A stretch of DNA of 64,000 nt from assembly GCF_003027925.1 (NCBI RefSeq), contig NZ_PYPS01000023.1:51127-115126 (forward strand), read 5' to 3'. Made by a program: the position numbers and the translations under genes. The notes beneath the pieces were generated by a model that was not told where the DNA came from, did not search any database, and saw only the letters and a list, made by a program, of their open reading frames with translations. The stretch's first letter is position 1. Each line of letters opens with the position of its first letter. The DNA comes from Micromonospora sp. RP3T. GTDB lineage: Bacteria; Actinomycetota; Actinomycetes; Mycobacteriales; Micromonosporaceae. Of the stretch, positions 39,526-48,459 are shown piece by piece.

Positions 39526-42500
39526 TTACTGGCCGGCCGGCTTCAGGCAGAGCACCCGGTTGGTGCCGCCGCCCTGGAGGACGACAGTGGGCTGGGACAG
39601 GTCGGCGCACTTGTCCTTGTTGTCCACCTTCGACACCACGGTGAACGCGCCCTGCTCGCCGCAGTCCGCAGCCACGGCGGTCGTGCCGGTCTGCTTGATG
39701 CAGGAGCCGACCGCCGGGTCGAAGCCCGCTGGCTTGTCGTCACCGCCGATCTTGCCGAGCAGGGTGAGCAGGCCGAGCGGCACGGCGAGGATCAGCACGG
39801 CCGCGATGAGCACCAGGGCCAGCACCCGACCGTTGCGCACCTTCGGCGTGGGCGCCTCGGTCTTCGGCTCGGCGTCCGGCTTGAACGCGTCGAAGCGGCC
39901 CTGATCCGAGTCGTCGGCCGGCCCTTCCGGGGACCAGGCCGGCGGGGCCTGCGGGGAGGGCGGCGGGAACGCGGGCGGGAAGCCGCCCGGCTCACCCCCG
40001 GGACCCTGACCCGGTACGGCGACCGAGGCACGCCCACCGGCCGGCGGACCGTACGCGTCCTGCTGGCCACCCGGACCGCCGAACGGGTCGGGACGGCCAC
40101 CGGGGCCGCCGTACGCGTCCTGGTGGCCACCCGGGCCCCCGTACGCGTCCTGGTGGCCGCCCGGACCGCCGAACGGGTTCTGCTGGCCGCCGGGGCCGCC
40201 GAAGGAGTCGCGTGACCCGCCGGGCTGCTCGTCGTCCTGCGGGTGCACCCCGTTGGCGGGGCGGTTGTTGCCGGGCGGGTCCACGAAGGACGGCACGCCG
40301 ACCGGGAACGGCGGCGGGCCGGCCGGCGAGGACGGCCGGTCGCCGTATCCGCGCGGGTCGTCGTCGGACCGGGACTGTGGCCCGCCGTAGCCGGGGGGAC
40401 CGTCCTGGCCGGGGTAGCCGTGCGGACCGTCGGACCGCGACTGCGGCCCGCCGAAGGCGGGTGCGTCGTCCGGCCGGGAGTGCGGTCCACCGAAGCCGGG
40501 TGCGTCGTCGGAGCGGGACTGCTGGCCGGCGAAGTGGGGTGCGTCGTCAGCACGCCCCTGCGGCCCGGCGAAGCCGTGTCCGTCGTCGCCCCGGGACGGG
40601 GACCCGCCGAAGCCGTGTCCGTCGTCACCCCGGGACGGGGGCCCGAAGTCGGGTCCGTCGTCCGGTCGGGCCTGCGGGCCGGCGAAGGCGGACGGAGCGT
40701 CCTGACCGGGGTAGCCGTGCGCGTCGTCCGCCTCCGGGGCGTCCTCGGGCTCCGGTCGGGTCGGCCGGCCGTACACCCGGGGCTGCGGCGTGGACGCGCC
40801 GGTCGGATGTGCCGCCTGGTCGGCCGGCGGGGTGACCCGGCTGGCCACCGGGACGGAGGCGCTGGCCGAAACCGGACCGGCGGTGCCGGTCTCGGGCGAG
40901 GTGCGCGGGCCGGGAAGGACCGGACCAGCCGGCGACTGCGGCTCCTCAGGTGCGGACCGGGGGGCGCCCCAGCCGGCGTCAGCGCGCTCCGGCTCGTACG
41001 CCTGGGGTGCATGCTCGGCCGGGCCGAACTGCGCGGCGGCGGGATGGTCGACGGGCGGTGAGGCCGCCAGCGCGGCCCCCGGCACCCGCTGGCTCTGTGC
41101 GGGCAGTGGTACCGCGTGGCCGGGTGAGATGCCCGGTGCGGGCGCGGGCTGGTAGACCGGTCCGTCCTCGGCGGGCTGCCAGCCGCGCGACGGTGCCGGC
41201 GGTGACTCGTCGGCGTGGCCCCATGCCTCGGCGGGCGACCAGGGTTCGGCGGACGCCCGCTCGTCCTGGTTACCGCCCCACCCGGGCCGGGCCGGCTCCG
41301 CCGGCCGCTCGGTCTCCCGCTGCTGCGGTCCGGCTGCGGCACCGCCCCAACCGCCGGCCGGTCCCTCGCCGCCACGCTGCGGCAGCGCCGGAGCGCGGCG
41401 GCTGGCGGCCTGGTCGTCGGCGTCACGTTGCGGCACCGCGGGTGCGTCGTGCCAGCCACCGGCCTGGTCGTCGGCGTCGCGTTGCGGCCGGGCGGGGGCG
41501 TCGTTCCAGCCCGCGGGGTGGGGCTGATTCGACTCGCCCCAGCCGGCCGGCTGCGGGACCTCGGCCGCGCCGGCGGCGCGCCCGCCGGCGGCCCAACCGC
41601 CGGAGCGGTCCGGGTCGTCGTCCCGAGTGGAACCGTCCCGGCCGCCCACCCGGTTCTCTCCCTGCGGGGCGGGCCAGCCGCCGGACCGGGCCGGCTCGTC
41701 GTGCTGCTGCCCGCCGGCCGCCTGCCAACCGCCGGAACGGTGCGGGTCGTCCTCGGTGCGGGTGGAGCGGCTGTCCTGGTCGGACTGCTCCGGAGTGGAC
41801 CACGCCTGCTCGGGCCGGACGGCGCCGGGCACGGAGACCTTGGCGGCGGCCCGGGCGGTCGGCTCGGGCGGAGGCCAGGTGGCTCCGCTCTGCTGGCCGG
41901 GCGGAACCCAGGCCGGCTGGGTGTCGCGCGGGTTCCAACCGCCGGACCGGTCATCCGGCTGCGCGGCGGGCTGCTCGTCGCGGCGGTTCCAGCCACCGGA
42001 GCGGCTCGGGTCGTCCGGCTGCGCCCCGGGCTGCTCGTCGCGGCGGTTCCAACCGCCGGAGCGATTCGGGTCGTCCGACTGGGCTGCGGTGCCGACGGCC
42101 CAGCCTCCGGAGTGGCCGGCGTCATCGCCCTGCTGCGCGGCAGGGGTGAATCCGCCGGAGCGGTGCGGGTCGTCCGAGCCGGCGGGGGTGACCCAGGACT
42201 CGTTCGGCACGGTGGCCGGCGCCGGGACGTAGCCGGTGCCCCGCGCGCCCGCCTCGGGCTGCGCCCAGGCGGGCTGCTCCCCGGCGGCGCCGCGGGTGGG
42301 ACGGTGCTGCTCGGCGGCCCAGGCGGGCGGCGTCGGCTCGGCGGGACCGCCCGACGTCGGGGCCCAGGCCGGCGGTGCCGGCTCGGCGGAGGCGTCCGGA
42401 CGGGCCGACTCGCCCGGCCCCCACGCGGGAGCACCCGGACCGGAGCCGGCCCAGGCCGGTGCGCCCGGCTCGGGGCCACGCTCGCTGGAGCCGGCCCAGG

Positions 42501-42831
42501 CCGGTGCGCCCTGCTCGGAGCCGGCCCAGGCGGGCTGTGCGCCCCGGCCGCCCGACTCGGCGGGCGGGGGCACCTGGGCGGTGGCGCGACCGGTGACGTG
42601 CTGGCCGGCGGGCGGGGCCCAGGCGGGCGGCTGGTCGTCGGCCGCGGGCCAGGCCGGAGCCGGCGGGGCGGGCCGACCGGCCGGCGGGGGCGGGGCCCAG
42701 CCGAGGTCGGGCGTGCCGTTGTACCCGTTGTCCTGCTGCGCCGGCTGGTCGCCGTACGGCACCGGTCCGCCGGTGCCCGGCGACACCTCGCCCGGCTCCT
42801 GGCCGGGGTGGTGCGGAGCCTCGGACGTCAT
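39526..42831 (-). CDS. Giant repetitive LppU/SCO3897-like membrane protein
   Basis: About 1101 aa. The first 1000 residues are low-complexity and disordered, rich in Pro, Gly, Ala, Asp, Gln and Trp. They hold several repeat families: PAWAGS blocks (about 100-150), DDPxRSGGW blocks (about eight, residues 210-420), SRxDDxxGFGGP blocks (about 700-830) and GGPGGxQDAYG blocks (about 890-960). A single membrane helix follows (near 1005-1030) and then a small Cys-containing domain (PAVGSCIKQTGT, VAADCGEQGAF, DKCADLS) typical of LppU/SCO3897 proteins. ATG at 42831 follows GAGGAGGAG. The cytoplasmic disordered part may act as a scaffold or condensate-forming region; this is inference. The repeats may vary between strains. 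Confidence 0.85.
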   Translation of the reverse strand: MTSEAPHHPGQEPGEVSPGTGGPVPYGDQPAQQDNGYNGTPDLGWAPPPPAGRPAPPAPAWPAADDQPPAWAPPAGQHVTGRATAQVPPPAESGGRGAQPAWAGSEQGAPAWAGSSERGPEPGAPAWAGSGPGAPAWGPGESARPDASAEPAPPAWAPTSGGPAEPTPPAWAAEQHRPTRGAAGEQPAWAQPEAGARGTGYVPAPATVPNESWVTPAGSDDPHRSGGFTPAAQQGDDAGHSGGWAVGTAAQSDDPNRSGGWNRRDEQPGAQPDDPSRSGGWNRRDEQPAAQPDDRSGGWNPRDTQPAWVPPGQQSGATWPPPEPTARAAAKVSVPGAVRPEQAWSTPEQSDQDSRSTRTEDDPHRSGGWQAAGGQQHDEPARSGGWPAPQGENRVGGRDGSTRDDDPDRSGGWAAGGRAAGAAEVPQPAGWGESNQPHPAGWNDAPARPQRDADDQAGGWHDAPAVPQRDADDQAASRRAPALPQRGGEGPAGGWGGAAAGPQQRETERPAEPARPGWGGNQDERASAEPWSPAEAWGHADESPPAPSRGWQPAEDGPVYQPAPAPGISPGHAVPLPAQSQRVPGAALAASPPVDHPAAAQFGPAEHAPQAYEPERADAGWGAPRSAPEEPQSPAGPVLPGPRTSPETGTAGPVSASASVPVASRVTPPADQAAHPTGASTPQPRVYGRPTRPEPEDAPEADDAHGYPGQDAPSAFAGPQARPDDGPDFGPPSRGDDGHGFGGSPSRGDDGHGFAGPQGRADDAPHFAGQQSRSDDAPGFGGPHSRPDDAPAFGGPQSRSDGPHGYPGQDGPPGYGGPQSRSDDDPRGYGDRPSSPAGPPPFPVGVPSFVDPPGNNRPANGVHPQDDEQPGGSRDSFGGPGGQQNPFGGPGGHQDAYGGPGGHQDAYGGPGGRPDPFGGPGGQQDAYGPPAGGRASVAVPGQGPGGEPGGFPPAFPPPSPQAPPAWSPEGPADDSDQGRFDAFKPDAEPKTEAPTPKVRNGRVLALVLIAAVLILAVPLGLLTLLGKIGGDDKPAGFDPAVGSCIKQTGTTAVAADCGEQGAFTVVSKVDNKDKCADLSQPTVVLQGGGTNRVLCLKPAGQ

Positions 42832-43113
42832 GGGTGCTCCTCCTCCATCACAGGTCGACCGCCGATGCCGGCCGGGGACCGTCGGCATGGCTGCCGGCGT
42901 CGCCGGCGGGTACCGGCCGTGCGGGCTCCCCGCACGGTATCCGGTGGCCGCCCGGGGACGCTCGGGGGAGCATCGGCCGTCACCGAAAGTCACCGGCCGA
43001 CGTCGATGAGTTTCACTCTCCGCGTCGGTCCGGAGCAGCCGGTTGGCGACCGTGCCAACCGTACCGGGCGGTGCGGCGGGGTGGAATCCCGGTGCCGGAC
43101 GACGTGGAACGCC
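42832..43113. other. Non-coding interval upstream of the LppU-like gene
   Basis: Together with the hairpin at 43114-43145, this fills the 345 bp between the LppU-like gene and the 45-aa gene. I see no credible CDS. It presumably holds the LppU promoter on the minus strand. Confidence 0.5.
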
Positions 43114-43145
43114 GAAGACCCGCCCGGGGTGCCGGGCGGGTCTTC
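43114..43145 (-). terminator. Terminator of the 45-aa gene
   Basis: A 14-bp perfect stem (43114-43127 with 43132-43145) with a GGTG loop lies 32 nt downstream of the small gene. Confidence 0.75.
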
Positions 43146-43176
43146 TCCACTGGAGGAGTGCGGAACGTCGGTGGCG

Positions 43177-43314
43177 TCAGCTCATGTGACGCTGGGCGAT
43201 GGCGAGAAGCTCTGCGCGGACCGCGGGCGAGTTGGCGGAACGCAGGGCGTGCTCGATGGCACGGGCCCGGCGGTTGGCGTCGCGGCGGGTGCGGATTCGC
43301 TCGATCATGCTCAT
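43177..43314 (-). CDS. Small basic helical protein, 45 aa
   Basis: A short gene easily missed: MSMIERIRTRR, then NRRARAIEHAL, then SPAVRAELLAIAQRHMS. It is strongly helical and basic, has no Cys and no signal or membrane segment. A very strong GGAGGAG ribosome site lies about 9 nt before the ATG, a second in-frame ATG is two codons later, and a terminator hairpin follows, so all parts of a monocistronic gene are present. Similar tiny proteins occur in other actinomycetes (recollection, moderate certainty). Function unknown; nucleic-acid or protein binding is plausible. Confidence 0.75.
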   Translation of the reverse strand: MSMIERIRTRRDANRRARAIEHALRSANSPAVRAELLAIAQRHMS

Positions 43315-43469
43315 CTTGGGTCTCTCCTCCTGGCTATTCGGTTGTCAGCCCTTGATGTCTCTATTTAAGCGCACCGCACGCATGATCGCCATCGATTACA
43401 AGGTGAGCTGAGCCACCTGCCTAAGGATCGTAGGCATCTTCATCACTGAGCCGATGATTCCTTCATCAA

Positions 43470-43521
43470 CGGCAACGGCCGGTGTGCCGGGCGTTCACCC
43501 GTGGCACACCGGCCGTTGCCG
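43470..43521 (-). terminator. Terminator of the bkd operon
   Basis: A 19-bp perfect stem (43470-43488 with 43503-43521) with a 14-nt loop lies just downstream of bkdC. It is the longest perfect stem in the window. Confidence 0.8.
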
Positions 43522-43534
43522 GAGCGGTGGTACG

Positions 43535-45019
43535 TCAGGTCCAGGCGAGCAACGCCGCCTCCGGATCGGCCAGGAAGTCCCCGATGTCGCGCAGGAACTT
43601 CGACCCCAGCTCGCCGTCGATGATCCGGTGGTCGAAGGAGAGGCCGAGCGTGGTGACCTGCCGAACCTTCACCTTGCCCTTGTGCACCCACGGCTGCTCG
43701 CGTACCGCGCCGAAGGCGAGGATCGCCGACTCGCCCGGGGGCAGGATCGGCGTGCCGGTGTCGACGCCGAAGACGCCGACGTTGGTGATGGTGAGCGTGC
43801 CGCCGGACATGTCCGCCGGGGACGTCTTCCCCGACTTCGCGGTCTGCACCAGCGCCGTCATCGCGTCCGCCAGCTCACGCAGCGTCAGCCGGCCGGCGTC
43901 CTTGATGTTCGGCACGATCAGGCCGCGCTCGGTGGCCGCCGCGATGCCCAGGTTGACGTACTCCTTGACCACGATCTCGTCGCCGGCCCAGGTCGAGTTG
44001 ACCATCGGGTACCGCTTGACCGCCAGCAGCACCGCCTTGGCGACCAGCAGCAGCGGCGAGACCCGCACGTCCCGCCACTCGCGCCGGTCGCGGAGCCGGT
44101 CCAGCGCCTTCATCGCCCGGGTCACGTCGACGGTCAGGAACTCCGTCACGTGCGGGGCGGTGAACGCCGAGCGGGCCATGTTCTCCGCGGTGAGCTTGCG
44201 TACCCCCTTGACCGGGATGCGCTGCTCGCGGTCCGCGCCGAAGCTCGCGGCCGACGCGGCCGACGTCGCCGCCGCGGTGACCGTCAGCGGCTCGGCCGCC
44301 GGGGTTCCACTCGCCGCCCGCTGTACGTCCTCGCGGGTGATCGAGCCGAGCGGACCGGAACCGGTCAGCGCGGCCAGGTCGACCCCGAGGTCCTTGGCGA
44401 GCTTGCGGACCGGCGGCTTGGCCAGCACCGGGCCGCCACCCGCCCGGCCGTTGCCGTTCAGCGCGGGCGTCGGGGCCACCGGGGCTGGAGCCGGGGCGGC
44501 CTGAACCGGGGTGACCGGCGCTGGAACGGCCTGCGCCGGAGCGGGCTGGACCGGGGCGGCGCCCTTGCGCGGGCGGCGCTTGGCCGGCGCGTTGCGCGGG
44601 CCGTAGCCGACCAGCACGGCGGTACGCCCACCCGGCGCCACGCCACCGATCAGGCCCGGCTCGACCATGCCCTCCTCGGGCGCCACCTCGACAGCGGCCA
44701 GCGAGGCCGCCGACGGGGAGGGCAGCTCGGCGGTGGGCGTGCCGGTCGTCGACTGCTCCACCGGCCCGGCGCCCGGGTCGGTGTCGATCGCGATGATCGG
44801 CACGCCGACCTCGACCGTCGAACCCTCCGGGTGGAAGATCGCCTGCACCCGGCCGGCCCACTTCGCCGGGATCTCGACCGCCGCCTTCGCGGTCTCCACC
44901 TCGACGATCGGCTGGTTCAGCTCGATGTCGTCGCCCACCTTGACCAGCCAGGCGAGGATCTCGCCCTCGGTCAGGCCCTCGCCCAGGTCGGGCAGGTTGA
45001 ACTCCTTGATCCGGGACAT
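43535..45019 (-). CDS. bkdC: Branched-chain alpha-keto acid dehydrogenase E2
   Basis: A 494-aa dihydrolipoamide acyltransferase. The N-terminal lipoyl domain (about 1-80) has VEVETAKAAVEIPAKWAG with the lipoylated Lys in ETAKA. A long Ala/Pro-rich linker (about 90-190), a peripheral-subunit-binding domain (PPVRKLAKDLGVDLAALTGS, about 200-240) and the catalytic domain (about 265-494) with the His/Asp pair in LSFDHRIIDG follow. Start is ATG 45019, 5 nt after the E1-beta stop. Together with bkdA and bkdB it makes acyl-CoA starters for branched fatty acids from Val, Leu and Ile. No E3 gene is in this window. Confidence 0.94.
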   Translation of the reverse strand: MSRIKEFNLPDLGEGLTEGEILAWLVKVGDDIELNQPIVEVETAKAAVEIPAKWAGRVQAIFHPEGSTVEVGVPIIAIDTDPGAGPVEQSTTGTPTAELPSPSAASLAAVEVAPEEGMVEPGLIGGVAPGGRTAVLVGYGPRNAPAKRRPRKGAAPVQPAPAQAVPAPVTPVQAAPAPAPVAPTPALNGNGRAGGGPVLAKPPVRKLAKDLGVDLAALTGSGPLGSITREDVQRAASGTPAAEPLTVTAAATSAASAASFGADREQRIPVKGVRKLTAENMARSAFTAPHVTEFLTVDVTRAMKALDRLRDRREWRDVRVSPLLLVAKAVLLAVKRYPMVNSTWAGDEIVVKEYVNLGIAAATERGLIVPNIKDAGRLTLRELADAMTALVQTAKSGKTSPADMSGGTLTITNVGVFGVDTGTPILPPGESAILAFGAVREQPWVHKGKVKVRQVTTLGLSFDHRIIDGELGSKFLRDIGDFLADPEAALLAWT

Positions 45020-45024
45020 GCCGC

Positions 45025-46014
45025 TCACCAGCCGAAGGTGCGGTCGACGGCGTCGAGCACCCGGTCGAGGTCCGGCAGGTACTCCTCCTCCACCCGCGCG
45101 GCCGGGTAGGGGACGTCGAAGCCGGTCACCCGCAGCACCGGGGACTCCAGGGAATAGAAGCACTCCTCGGTGATCCGGGCCGCGATCTCCGACCCGAGGC
45201 CCAGGTTGCCCGGCGCCTCGTGCACGACCACGCAGCGGCCGGTGCGCTTCACCGACTCGTACGCGGCGGTCAGGTCCAGCGGCGACAGCGTCCGCAGGTC
45301 GATGACCTCCAGCTCCCGGCCGTCCTCGGCGGCGGCGGTGGCCGCGTCCAGCGCGGTGCGCACCATCGGGCCGTACGCCAGCACGGTGGCGTCCGTGCCC
45401 GACCGGGCGACCCGCGCGCTGTGCAGCGGGTACGCGTCGGTGAGCGGGGCGTCCAGGTCGACCGGCCCCTTCTCCCAGTAGCGCCGCTTCGGCTCCAGGA
45501 ACACGATCGGGTCGTCCGACGCGATGGCCTGCTGGATCATCACGTACGCGTCCTGCGGGTTCGCGCAGGTGACCACCTTGAGACCGGCGGTGTGCGCGAA
45601 GTACGCCTCGGGCGACTCCGAGTGGTGCTCGACCGCGCCGATGCCGCCGCCGTAGGGGATCCGGATGACCATCGGGATCCGCACCTTGCCCTGCGAGCGG
45701 TAGTGCATCTTCGCCACCTGCGACACGATCTGGTCGTACGCGGGGTAGACGAAGCCGTCGAACTGGATCTCGCAGACCGGCCGGAAGCCGCGGATGGCCA
45801 GGCCGACCGCGGTGCCGATGATGCCGGACTCGGCCAGCGGGGTGTCGATCACCCGCTGGTCGCCGAAGTCCTTCTGGAGGCCGTCGGTGATCCGGAACAC
45901 GCCGCCGAGCTTGCCGACGTCCTCGCCCATGATGACGACCTTCTGGTCGTTCTCCAGGGCCCGTCGCAGACCGGTGTTGAGTGCCTTGCCGAGCGTGAGC
46001 GTCTCCGTGGCCAT
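45025..46014 (-). CDS. bkdB: Branched-chain alpha-keto acid dehydrogenase E1 beta
   Basis: A 329-aa transketolase-like subunit: ALRRALENDQKVVIMGEDVGK at its start (two adjoining blocks), GVFRITDGL, FGDQRVIDTPLAESGIIGTA, the IPYGGGIGAVEHHSES loop and VIDLRTLSPLD. It builds the thiamine-diphosphate site with E1 alpha. Its ATG overlaps the bkdA stop by 1 nt and its stop is 5 nt before bkdC, so translation is coupled. Confidence 0.95.
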   Translation of the reverse strand: MATETLTLGKALNTGLRRALENDQKVVIMGEDVGKLGGVFRITDGLQKDFGDQRVIDTPLAESGIIGTAVGLAIRGFRPVCEIQFDGFVYPAYDQIVSQVAKMHYRSQGKVRIPMVIRIPYGGGIGAVEHHSESPEAYFAHTAGLKVVTCANPQDAYVMIQQAIASDDPIVFLEPKRRYWEKGPVDLDAPLTDAYPLHSARVARSGTDATVLAYGPMVRTALDAATAAAEDGRELEVIDLRTLSPLDLTAAYESVKRTGRCVVVHEAPGNLGLGSEIAARITEECFYSLESPVLRVTGFDVPYPAARVEEEYLPDLDRVLDAVDRTFGW

Positions 46015-47192
46015 CAGTGCGCGCTCCCCTCGAACGACTCCATGTACTGCGAGAACCGGGCCCGCTGCTCGTCCAGCTCCGGGGAGCCGTGCGGGTAGAC
46101 GTGGTCGAACATGCTGACCGGCTGCGGGTCCGGCATGTTGAGCACCCGCTCCCGCAGGTGCACCGACTCGGTACGGGCCTGCTCGTCGATCTCGGTGAAG
46201 AACGACTCGTCGACGATCTGCTGCTTGAGCAGGAACGCCTTCATCCGGGCGATCGGGTCCTTGGCCTGCCAGGCCTCGACCTCGCTGGCGATCCGGTAAC
46301 GCGTCGGGTCGTCCGAGGTGGTGTGCGCCCCCATCCGGTAGGTGTACGCCTCGATCAGGGACGGGCCCTGGCCGCTGCGCGCGGTGTCCAGCGCGTGCCG
46401 GGTCACCGCGTACGAGGCGAGCACGTCGTTGCCGTCGACCCGGACGCCGGGGAAGCCGAAACCGCCGGCCCGCCGGTAGAGCGGGACGCGGGTCTGGCGC
46501 TCCAGCGGCTCGGAGATGGCGTACTGGTTGTTCTGGCAGAAGAAGACCAGCGGCGCGTTGAACACGCTGGCCCAGACGAACGACTCGTTGACGTCGCCCT
46601 GGCTGGTGGCGCCGTCACCGAAGTAGGCGATCACCGCCTCGCCGTCCTCGCCGCCGGTCTTGCCGTCCATGGCGACGCCCATGGCGTACCCGGTCGCGTG
46701 CAGGGTCTGCGCCCCGATGACGATCGTGTACATGTTGAACTTGAACTCGTTCGGGTCCCAGCCGCCCTGGTCGACGCCGCGGAACAGGCCGAGCGGCATG
46801 ATCGGGTCGATGCCGCGGCAGTAGAGGACGCCGTGCTCCCGGTAGGTCGGGAACGCCATGTCCTGCGCGCGCAGCGCCCGGCCGGAGCCCACCTGCGCGG
46901 CCTCCTGGCCCAGCAGGCTCGCCCACAGGCCCAGCTCGCCCTGGCGTTGCAGGGCGGTCGCCTCGGCGTCGAGCTTGCGGACCAGCACGAGGTCGCGGTA
47001 GAGCCCGCGGTACTCCTCGTCGGTGAAGTCGACGCGGTACTCGGTCCCGTCCGGGCCGAGCGCGGTCTCGATCCGCTCGCCTTCCGGCGTGAGCAGCTGT
47101 ACGAGTTCCGGTTCGCCGGTCGCGGCGGCGCGCCTGGTACGGGGTGCGGCCCGCTTGCTGCGGGTGGCGGCCCCGGGGTCGCCCTTTGCCAT
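46014..47192 (-). CDS. bkdA: Branched-chain alpha-keto acid dehydrogenase E1 alpha
   Basis: A 392-aa thiamine-diphosphate-binding subunit. The ThDP motif is GDGATSQGDVNESFVWA...NN (about residues 195-225), with YREHGVLYCRG, RVDGNDVLAS and the phosphorylation-loop-like YRMGAHTTSDDPTRYR (about 300-315). The N-terminal 35 residues are basic and Ala-rich. The ATG at 47192 has GGGAGAG about 6 nt upstream; a longer frame to 47555 has no support. It leads the bkdABC operon, often controlled by an Lrp-family regulator, but none is adjacent. Confidence 0.95.
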   Translation of the reverse strand: MAKGDPGAATRSKRAAPRTRRAAATGEPELVQLLTPEGERIETALGPDGTEYRVDFTDEEYRGLYRDLVLVRKLDAEATALQRQGELGLWASLLGQEAAQVGSGRALRAQDMAFPTYREHGVLYCRGIDPIMPLGLFRGVDQGGWDPNEFKFNMYTIVIGAQTLHATGYAMGVAMDGKTGGEDGEAVIAYFGDGATSQGDVNESFVWASVFNAPLVFFCQNNQYAISEPLERQTRVPLYRRAGGFGFPGVRVDGNDVLASYAVTRHALDTARSGQGPSLIEAYTYRMGAHTTSDDPTRYRIASEVEAWQAKDPIARMKAFLLKQQIVDESFFTEIDEQARTESVHLRERVLNMPDPQPVSMFDHVYPHGSPELDEQRARFSQYMESFEGSAH

Positions 47193-47676
47193 CGGTCTCT
47201 CCCTGTCTGTCTGCGCCGCCGGGGGTGACCCGAGCCGCGCACCTCGTGCGCCCGCCCGGCTGCTGCCGGGTCGGTCCCTGGCGACCGCGCCTAGCCCCGG
47301 TGAGGGTTGCCGCGCGGCGTGAGCCGGGGTCCGTCGGGGGACCCAGGCCCGGGAGCGCCGGCGCCGTTCCGCACCAGCCGCGGGGTGCGCGGAGGTAGCG
47401 GCTGCGTTGCCGTCGTGCCTGAATGATTGCAGAGGAGGTGAGCGGGCCCACAGTATGGCCTCCCCCGTCGGTGAGCTTCCATCGGCTTCGCGACGGATGA
47501 GCGCTTTTGTCCCGACAGGTAACGGGCCCTCGGCGGACAAAATGTGTGTCGACACGCGGTTGCGGCTGGTGAACTGACTGTCACTCGGTCAAGCTGGCGT
47601 TGAGCGCTCACGCGGCTTTTGTCCGGATATTCGGGCGTGCTGTTCCGTTCCGTCGACGCGTACGAGGAGTGTGCCG
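47193..47676. other. 484-bp intergenic region between bkdA and a divergent gene
   Basis: The region holds both divergent promoters. No CDS is supported; a 40-codon frame at 47455-47577 has a poorly spaced ribosome site. Short motifs such as CTGACTGTCACTCGGTCA (47575-47592) could be operators, but I cannot assign them. Confidence 0.5.
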
Positions 47677-48459
47677 GTGTCCGAACCAGAGGGTCCTCCC
47701 GGAGCCCCCTTCCTGGGCCGGCACCGGGCCCTGCCCGCCGCCCGCTACCGCCGGGTGGTCGGCGCGCACCGTGCCCCCGGCGTCGGTGGCCCGAGCCGGG
47801 GCTACCTGCTGACCGTGGCGCTGCTCGCCGGCACCGCCTCGATGCCCATCCTGGCCGCCATCAGCACCGGCTCGGCGACCGTGGGGAACAGCGCCCTGCC
47901 CGACGCCGGCACGCCGTTCATCCCGACGCCCTCGGTCGGGCCGGTGGTCATCCCGCTGCCCCGGACCACCCCGGCCCCGGTGCCGACGGCGTCCACGCCC
48001 GCGGTCGACGCCGTCACCACCACCGCGCCGCCGCGACCGGCGTTCCCGGCCGCCCCGATCCCGCCCGACCGGAGCGACCTCGGCTCCGCGCGTCGGTCCC
48101 GGCCGGCCACCGCGCCGGTGGCGCCACTCGAACCGCCTCGGCCCACACCGGTCCGGCCGCCGCGGCCGTCGCCGGTGCCCTCGCCCTCGCCCTCGGCGTC
48201 CGACCCGGCGCAGGATCCGGTCCCGGTGCCCGAGCCCACCACCACCTCCTCCGCGCCCGCCCCCGAGCCGACCGGCACCTCGTCCGGACCGACCGCCGAG
48301 CCGACGTCCGGGCCCACCTCGGAGCCGTCCTCCGGGCCGACCGCCGAGCCGACGTCGTCCGGGCCCACCTCGGCGCCGACCTCCGGGCCCACGTCGGAGC
48401 CGAGTCAGGGGCCGTCGCCGAGTGGTGAGCCGGACCGGCTCAGGCGGGGTCGTCGGTGA
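47677..48459 (+). CDS. Pro/Thr/Ser-rich membrane-anchored or secreted protein
   Basis: About 260 aa. A cytoplasmic basic start of about 45 residues is followed by one hydrophobic segment (GYLLTVALLAGTASMPILAA, about 47-66), then a long extracytoplasmic Pro/Thr/Ser-rich region. The last 60 residues repeat short units such as SGPTAEPTS and SGPTSEPS about eight times and end DRLRRGRR. GTG at 47677 is favoured over GTG at 47671 because GAGGAGT lies about 7 nt upstream. Function unknown, possibly a wall-spanning stalk. Its 3' end overlaps the convergent gene by 20 nt. Confidence 0.7.
   Translation: MSEPEGPPGAPFLGRHRALPAARYRRVVGAHRAPGVGGPSRGYLLTVALLAGTASMPILAAISTGSATVGNSALPDAGTPFIPTPSVGPVVIPLPRTTPAPVPTASTPAVDAVTTTAPPRPAFPAAPIPPDRSDLGSARRSRPATAPVAPLEPPRPTPVRPPRPSPVPSPSPSASDPAQDPVPVPEPTTTSSAPAPEPTGTSSGPTAEPTSGPTSEPSSGPTAEPTSSGPTSAPTSGPTSEPSQGPSPSGEPDRLRRGRR

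Noticed and set aside
37688..39904. 738-codon open frame antisense to the thioredoxin-NHL gene
   Set aside because: Runs through the gene, the terminator and into the next gene on the other strand; composition is non-protein-like.
47455..47577. 40-codon frame in the bkdA upstream region
   Set aside because: The only Shine-Dalgarno-like sequence is about 16 nt away, and the translation shows no family resemblance.
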